A stretch of 64,000 bases of DNA from Streptomyces eurythermus (lineage in GTDB: Bacteria; Actinomycetota; Actinomycetes; Streptomycetales; Streptomycetaceae), in the NCBI RefSeq assembly GCF_014649115.1, contig NZ_BMSK01000007.1, positions 62,001 through 126,000 of the forward strand, in the 5' to 3' direction. Under the pieces are notes generated by a model, which was not told where the DNA came from, did no database searches, and worked only from the letters and a program-made list of their open reading frames with translations. The position numbers and the translations under genes are program-made. Positions 61,558 through 64,000 of this stretch are shown in pieces (position 1 is the stretch's first letter; every line of letters begins with the position of its first letter).

Positions 61558-62076
61558 TCAGCCCAGACGCCACCGCTGCTGGGAGCCGCCGTGGCAGGGC
61601 CACTGTAGGACCCTGTCGCCGTTCGAGAGGCCGCCGGTAGCCTGGTCGACCTCGAGACACTGGCTGCTGTGCCTGGCCTTGAACTGGAAGCGGCTGCCCA
61701 CGGCAATCTTCTTCCATTGTTGGTGGACCCCGCCGTGGCAGGGCCACTGCAGAACCCCGGCGCCGGGCGCGAGGCTGGCATTGTCGACTTCCAGGCACTG
61801 CCCACTGTGTTCTACCTGAAGTTGAACGTAGCCGTTGTTCAGGTCGTTTACTCGCCACAGTTGGTGCTGGTTGCCCGTGCAAGACCACTGCACGGCTTTC
61901 GTCCCCTGGGCAAGCGAGCCAGTGCTGACTTCGAGACACTTTTCGCTGCGCTGGTTGCGGACCAGTACTCCTCCGTCCGCCGCGGCGGACGGAGCGGAAA
62001 TTCCGCTCACCGCCAGCGAGGCCGCCATGATGGCCACATGCCGTGACGCTTGAGGGCACTCACCATAACTCCCCAC
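61558..62076 (-). CDS. Secreted ricin-type beta-trefoil lectin, start region apparently frameshifted
   Basis: A small exported carbohydrate-binding protein. After a signal-like core (VAIMAASLAVSGISAPSAAA) comes one complete ricin B trefoil: three repeats, each with a CLEV strand and a Q-x-W box (NQHQLWRV, VHQQWKKI, SQQRWRL). No catalytic domain is attached. The frame extends to a GTG at 62076, but the best start (ATG 62066 after AGAGG and GGGGAG) is in another frame and reads MVSALKRHG, which is what a signal peptide should begin with. A one- or two-base shift near 62037 would join the two, so the gene may be broken. Confidence 0.7.
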   Translation of the reverse strand: MGSYGECPQASRHVAIMAASLAVSGISAPSAAADGGVLVRNQRSEKCLEVSTGSLAQGTKAVQWSCTGNQHQLWRVNDLNNGYVQLQVEHSGQCLEVDNASLAPGAGVLQWPCHGGVHQQWKKIAVGSRFQFKARHSSQCLEVDQATGGLSNGDRVLQWPCHGGSQQRWRLG

Positions 62077-62385
62077 CTCTCTTCAGGATTGGAGTTTCTT
62101 GACTGTAGAACTAGCGGCGCGATGCCTCGTGCACGACCTGCACTGGTCCGGTCGGCAGCCCAAGCACGCCTTGTGTTTCCTTGGCATGGCGCCGACTTCC
62201 CAAGCTTCCCCTGGCGTCCATCCGGGTGCAACTTCAGCAGTCAACGCACTTCAACACTGACGCTCCACGCGAGTAGATGCAGATCCGGCATGGTGGGAAA
62301 ACGCTCGCTCGCAGGGGTGAACGTTGCGGCGGTCCGATTGGCGGGAGGCGTGAAAGGGGAGACGCGTGTTCCGAATGACTGGTGA
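62077..62385. other. A+T-richer gap, no gene seen
   Basis: The 309 bp upstream of the lectin gene have lower G+C and no supported gene; they presumably carry the lectin promoter. Confidence 0.4.
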
Positions 62386-62745
62386 TCAAGGAGGAAGAGG
62401 GTCATCGGAAAGCAAGAACTCATCGACGCGGTGAAGTTCACGTCTGGCAAGGCGTTCCAGGGCGCTGCGAATAAACGCTGATGCTGATATCCGGCACCAT
62501 CCGGCGCGGGTAATGGTGCGGGCCTTCTCTTCCAGTACCGCCCAGTCGCCTCGTCCCGTGCATTCTCGATGACGAGGGCGGTGTGGGCTGCGGTCATGAG
62601 CTGGTGGCGGGAGCGTTCGTCTAAAGGCAAGGGCGCGGTCGGGTCCTTCCAGCGGAGGCACGCCGAACTGGGTGGCCCCGTCGGCGGCGGCACGCTGTTC
62701 CTCGGCGCGCTTGGCGGCGAGCCACTCTTCCTTGGAGGCGGTGTC
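62386..62745 (-). pseudogene. Small protein gene broken by two compensating frameshifts
   Basis: The minus strand reads KEEWLAAKRAEEQRAAADGA then MPPLEGPDRALAF in one frame. It then continues more sensibly in a second frame (RSRHQLMTAAHTALVIENAR) and returns to the first with GDWAVLEEKARTITRAGW and ALERLARRELHRVDEFLL. The pieces together look like one short helical protein of the kind found on Streptomyces integrative elements. Two indels are needed to restore it. Confidence 0.5.
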
Positions 62746-62864
62746 GTTGCTGTGGGGCGGCCTTCCAGTAGTCGGTGCAGTCTCGTACGGCGAGCCGGCG
62801 GGCGAACCCGGCCCGCGGAGACGGAGGGAGAGTTCGCCGTCGCGCAGTCGGGCCTACGCTCGGC

Positions 62865-63430
62865 GGGTGGTGGCCGTGCTGCGGGCCGGTGATGTGGGAG
62901 GTTCGGTGCTCACGGCTGGACGGGGCGGTGCCGGAGTGCTGTGTGGGGGCAGGACGGCGACGGTCGCACCGAGGTCTTCGGCAGCGTCGTGGACTTCCTG
63001 GGTGAGGAAGGCCAGTTGGCGGCCGAGGGCGGCGAGCCGGGCGCCGATCTGCCGGCCGCGGACGGTGTGGCAGGGCGTAGGAGAAGCGGGCCGCGGTGTC
63101 GAGGAGGCGTTCCAGCCGGACCAGGGGCCCGGCATCGTAGCCGGGCCGTGCGGCGGTGAGCGCGCCTCGGAGACCTCGCCGACGGTGCGGGCCTCGATGA
63201 CGTCCTGGAGCAGTTCTTGGGCGGGCCGCTCGAGCGTGGGCTCGGGCCGGTCGGAGCGGGAGGCGGCGTCCGGGCGCAGGACTCCGGGCGGGACCGCGCG
63301 GAGCAGGGCCTGGCCGGCGGCCAGGGCGATGACGTGGAGGTGTCGTCCTGCGGTGTCGGCCTGGTGGCGCGGTCGTGCGGCGGCGGTGGCGTGCGACGAC
63401 CGGGCCGCCTACGCTCCGAACGCAGGATCA
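62865..63430 (-). pseudogene. Frameshifted remnant, unknown protein
   Basis: Coding-like segments on the minus strand change frame: HLHVIALAAGQALLRAVPPG and QELLQDVIEARTVGEVSEA, then YDAGPLVRLERLLDTAARFS in a second frame, then GRQIGARLAALGRQLAFLTQ and VHDAAEDLGATVAVLPPHS in a third. They read in order as a single helical protein of about 170 residues. The family is not recognised. Confidence 0.5.
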
Positions 63431-63630
63431 AGGCCGCTCCCCTCCCCCGCGACAGGAGCCCGCGGGCGTTCGACTTCGACGCCAACCCCAACATCGACCC
63501 GGTTACCGTCAATACGCTCGCCACCTCGAGTGGGCCAAGAAGGGTGAGCCACTCTGCCTCATCGGTGACTCCGGCACCGGCAAGTCGCACCTGCTGATCG
63601 CGCTCGACACCGAGGCCGCGATGCCGGTTG
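63409..63630 (+). pseudogene. IstB-like ATPase fragment (IS21-family helper), frameshifted
   Basis: The plus strand encodes ERRIKAAPLPRDRSPRAFDF then DANPNIDPVTVNTLA. A single-base deletion near 63520 shifts the frame, after which EWAKKGEPLCLIGDSGTGKS, HLLIALDTEAAM (with the Walker A GDSGTGKS) continues. This is the central part of an IstB transposition helper; both ends and the partner transposase are missing, so it is a dead insertion-sequence fragment. Confidence 0.75.
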
Positions 63631-64000
63631 GCGGGCGGTGGGCGGTGTTCGGGTGTTCTGGTTCGAGGACAGCGGCCTGGCATTTGACGGCGCTGCGGAC
63701 GAAGTCGCGATGTCCTACGCGGAGTACTGCCTCACTGGCCGAGTTTCCCGGCCGGGGTCGGCCAGGCGGAGGCCGCGCCCAGACCTTGGTCAAGGTGTGG
63801 GTTCACTCCGTACCGTTCGGCGATCTCGGAAGTGATGAAGCCGGGTCGGACCAGCTCGAGGCGGAGGAGTCCGTAGTGAGGCCGGCACGATGGCTCGGGG
63901 TTCCTCCCCGGCCGTCACGCTTGGTTACTATGCTCACTTCGTGCCTTGGGGCCGGAGCCGAGGGCCCGCGGCGATCGATGGACTGCTGGGGAGGAGGGGA
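63631..64000. other. Right-edge sequence, no supported gene
   Basis: Short frames only. A minus-strand stretch reading VRPGFITSEIAERYGV near 63840 looks helix-turn-helix-like but cannot be joined to a start. It probably continues the decayed element zone. Confidence 0.35.

Overview
The window is high-G+C DNA with strong third-position G/C bias, frequent GTG starts, hairpin terminators that mostly lack a U-tract, secreted proteases, LuxR-LAL, PucR and HxlR regulators and NIS siderophore synthetases. This is the profile of a Streptomyces chromosome. The content mixes conserved purine catabolism with accessory genes, and towards the right edge there are decayed genes.

Layout. 0-6.6 kb: a solute-binding protein, a secreted trypsin-like protease, a LuxR-family large ATPase regulator (LAL), and an unrecognised protein with long in-frame tandem repeats. 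6.7-8.4 kb: an acyl-CoA synthetase. 8.5-18.5 kb: a mostly leftward block that looks like a compact aromatic pathway: hydroxymandelate synthase (HmaS-like), hydroxymandelate oxidase (Hmo-like), a BacA-like protein with the prephenate dehydratase fold, malate synthase G and a quinone oxidoreductase. Upstream of these lie an MFS exporter and a Leu/Phe/Val-type amino-acid dehydrogenase, with a divergent PucR-type regulator. 18.6-32.9 kb: the ureide/glyoxylate block: glyoxylate carboligase, catalase, tartronate-semialdehyde reductase, hydroxypyruvate isomerase, OHCU decarboxylase, HIU hydrolase, uricase, two NCS2 permeases and 8-oxoguanine deaminase. Together these import and oxidise purines and recover glyoxylate as glycerate. 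33-42.4 kb: housekeeping and secreted proteins (thioesterase, phosphoglycerate-mutase-like phosphatase, lipoprotein, protease with five beta-propeller-like repeats, AlaA-type aminotransferase, HxlR regulator, von Willebrand A membrane pair). 42.7-46.1 kb: two divergent IucA/IucC siderophore synthetases. 46.2-56.5 kb: a lower-G+C membrane protein, a serine hydrolase, a NUDIX/DeoR locus, AhpD-like, pirin, GNAT, an alpha/beta hydrolase and its TetR regulator. 56.9-61.1 kb: a three-gene module of membrane protein, CHAT protease and Pepco-like protein, resembling predicted biological-conflict systems. 61.5-64 kb: a ricin-type lectin and then frameshifted remnants, including an IS21-type IstB fragment.

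The regulatory DNA is informative. An identical 16-bp element sits on the -35 region of both the catalase promoter and the uricolytic operon promoter. Paired 15-bp operators at 21-bp spacing lie immediately downstream of the -10 of both gcl and hyi. A TGAGGGAA direct repeat with 25-bp period occurs upstream of both the trypsin gene and the LAL regulator gene.

Main candidates for undescribed biology are (1) the HmaS/Hmo/BacA-like/GlcB/dehydrogenase/exporter locus, which could make an arylglycine or arylglyoxylate-derived product without a local NRPS or the usual HpgT aminotransferase, and (2) the CHAT protease/Pepco/membrane-protein module. Functions are inferred from protein sequence recognition only; no searches were run.
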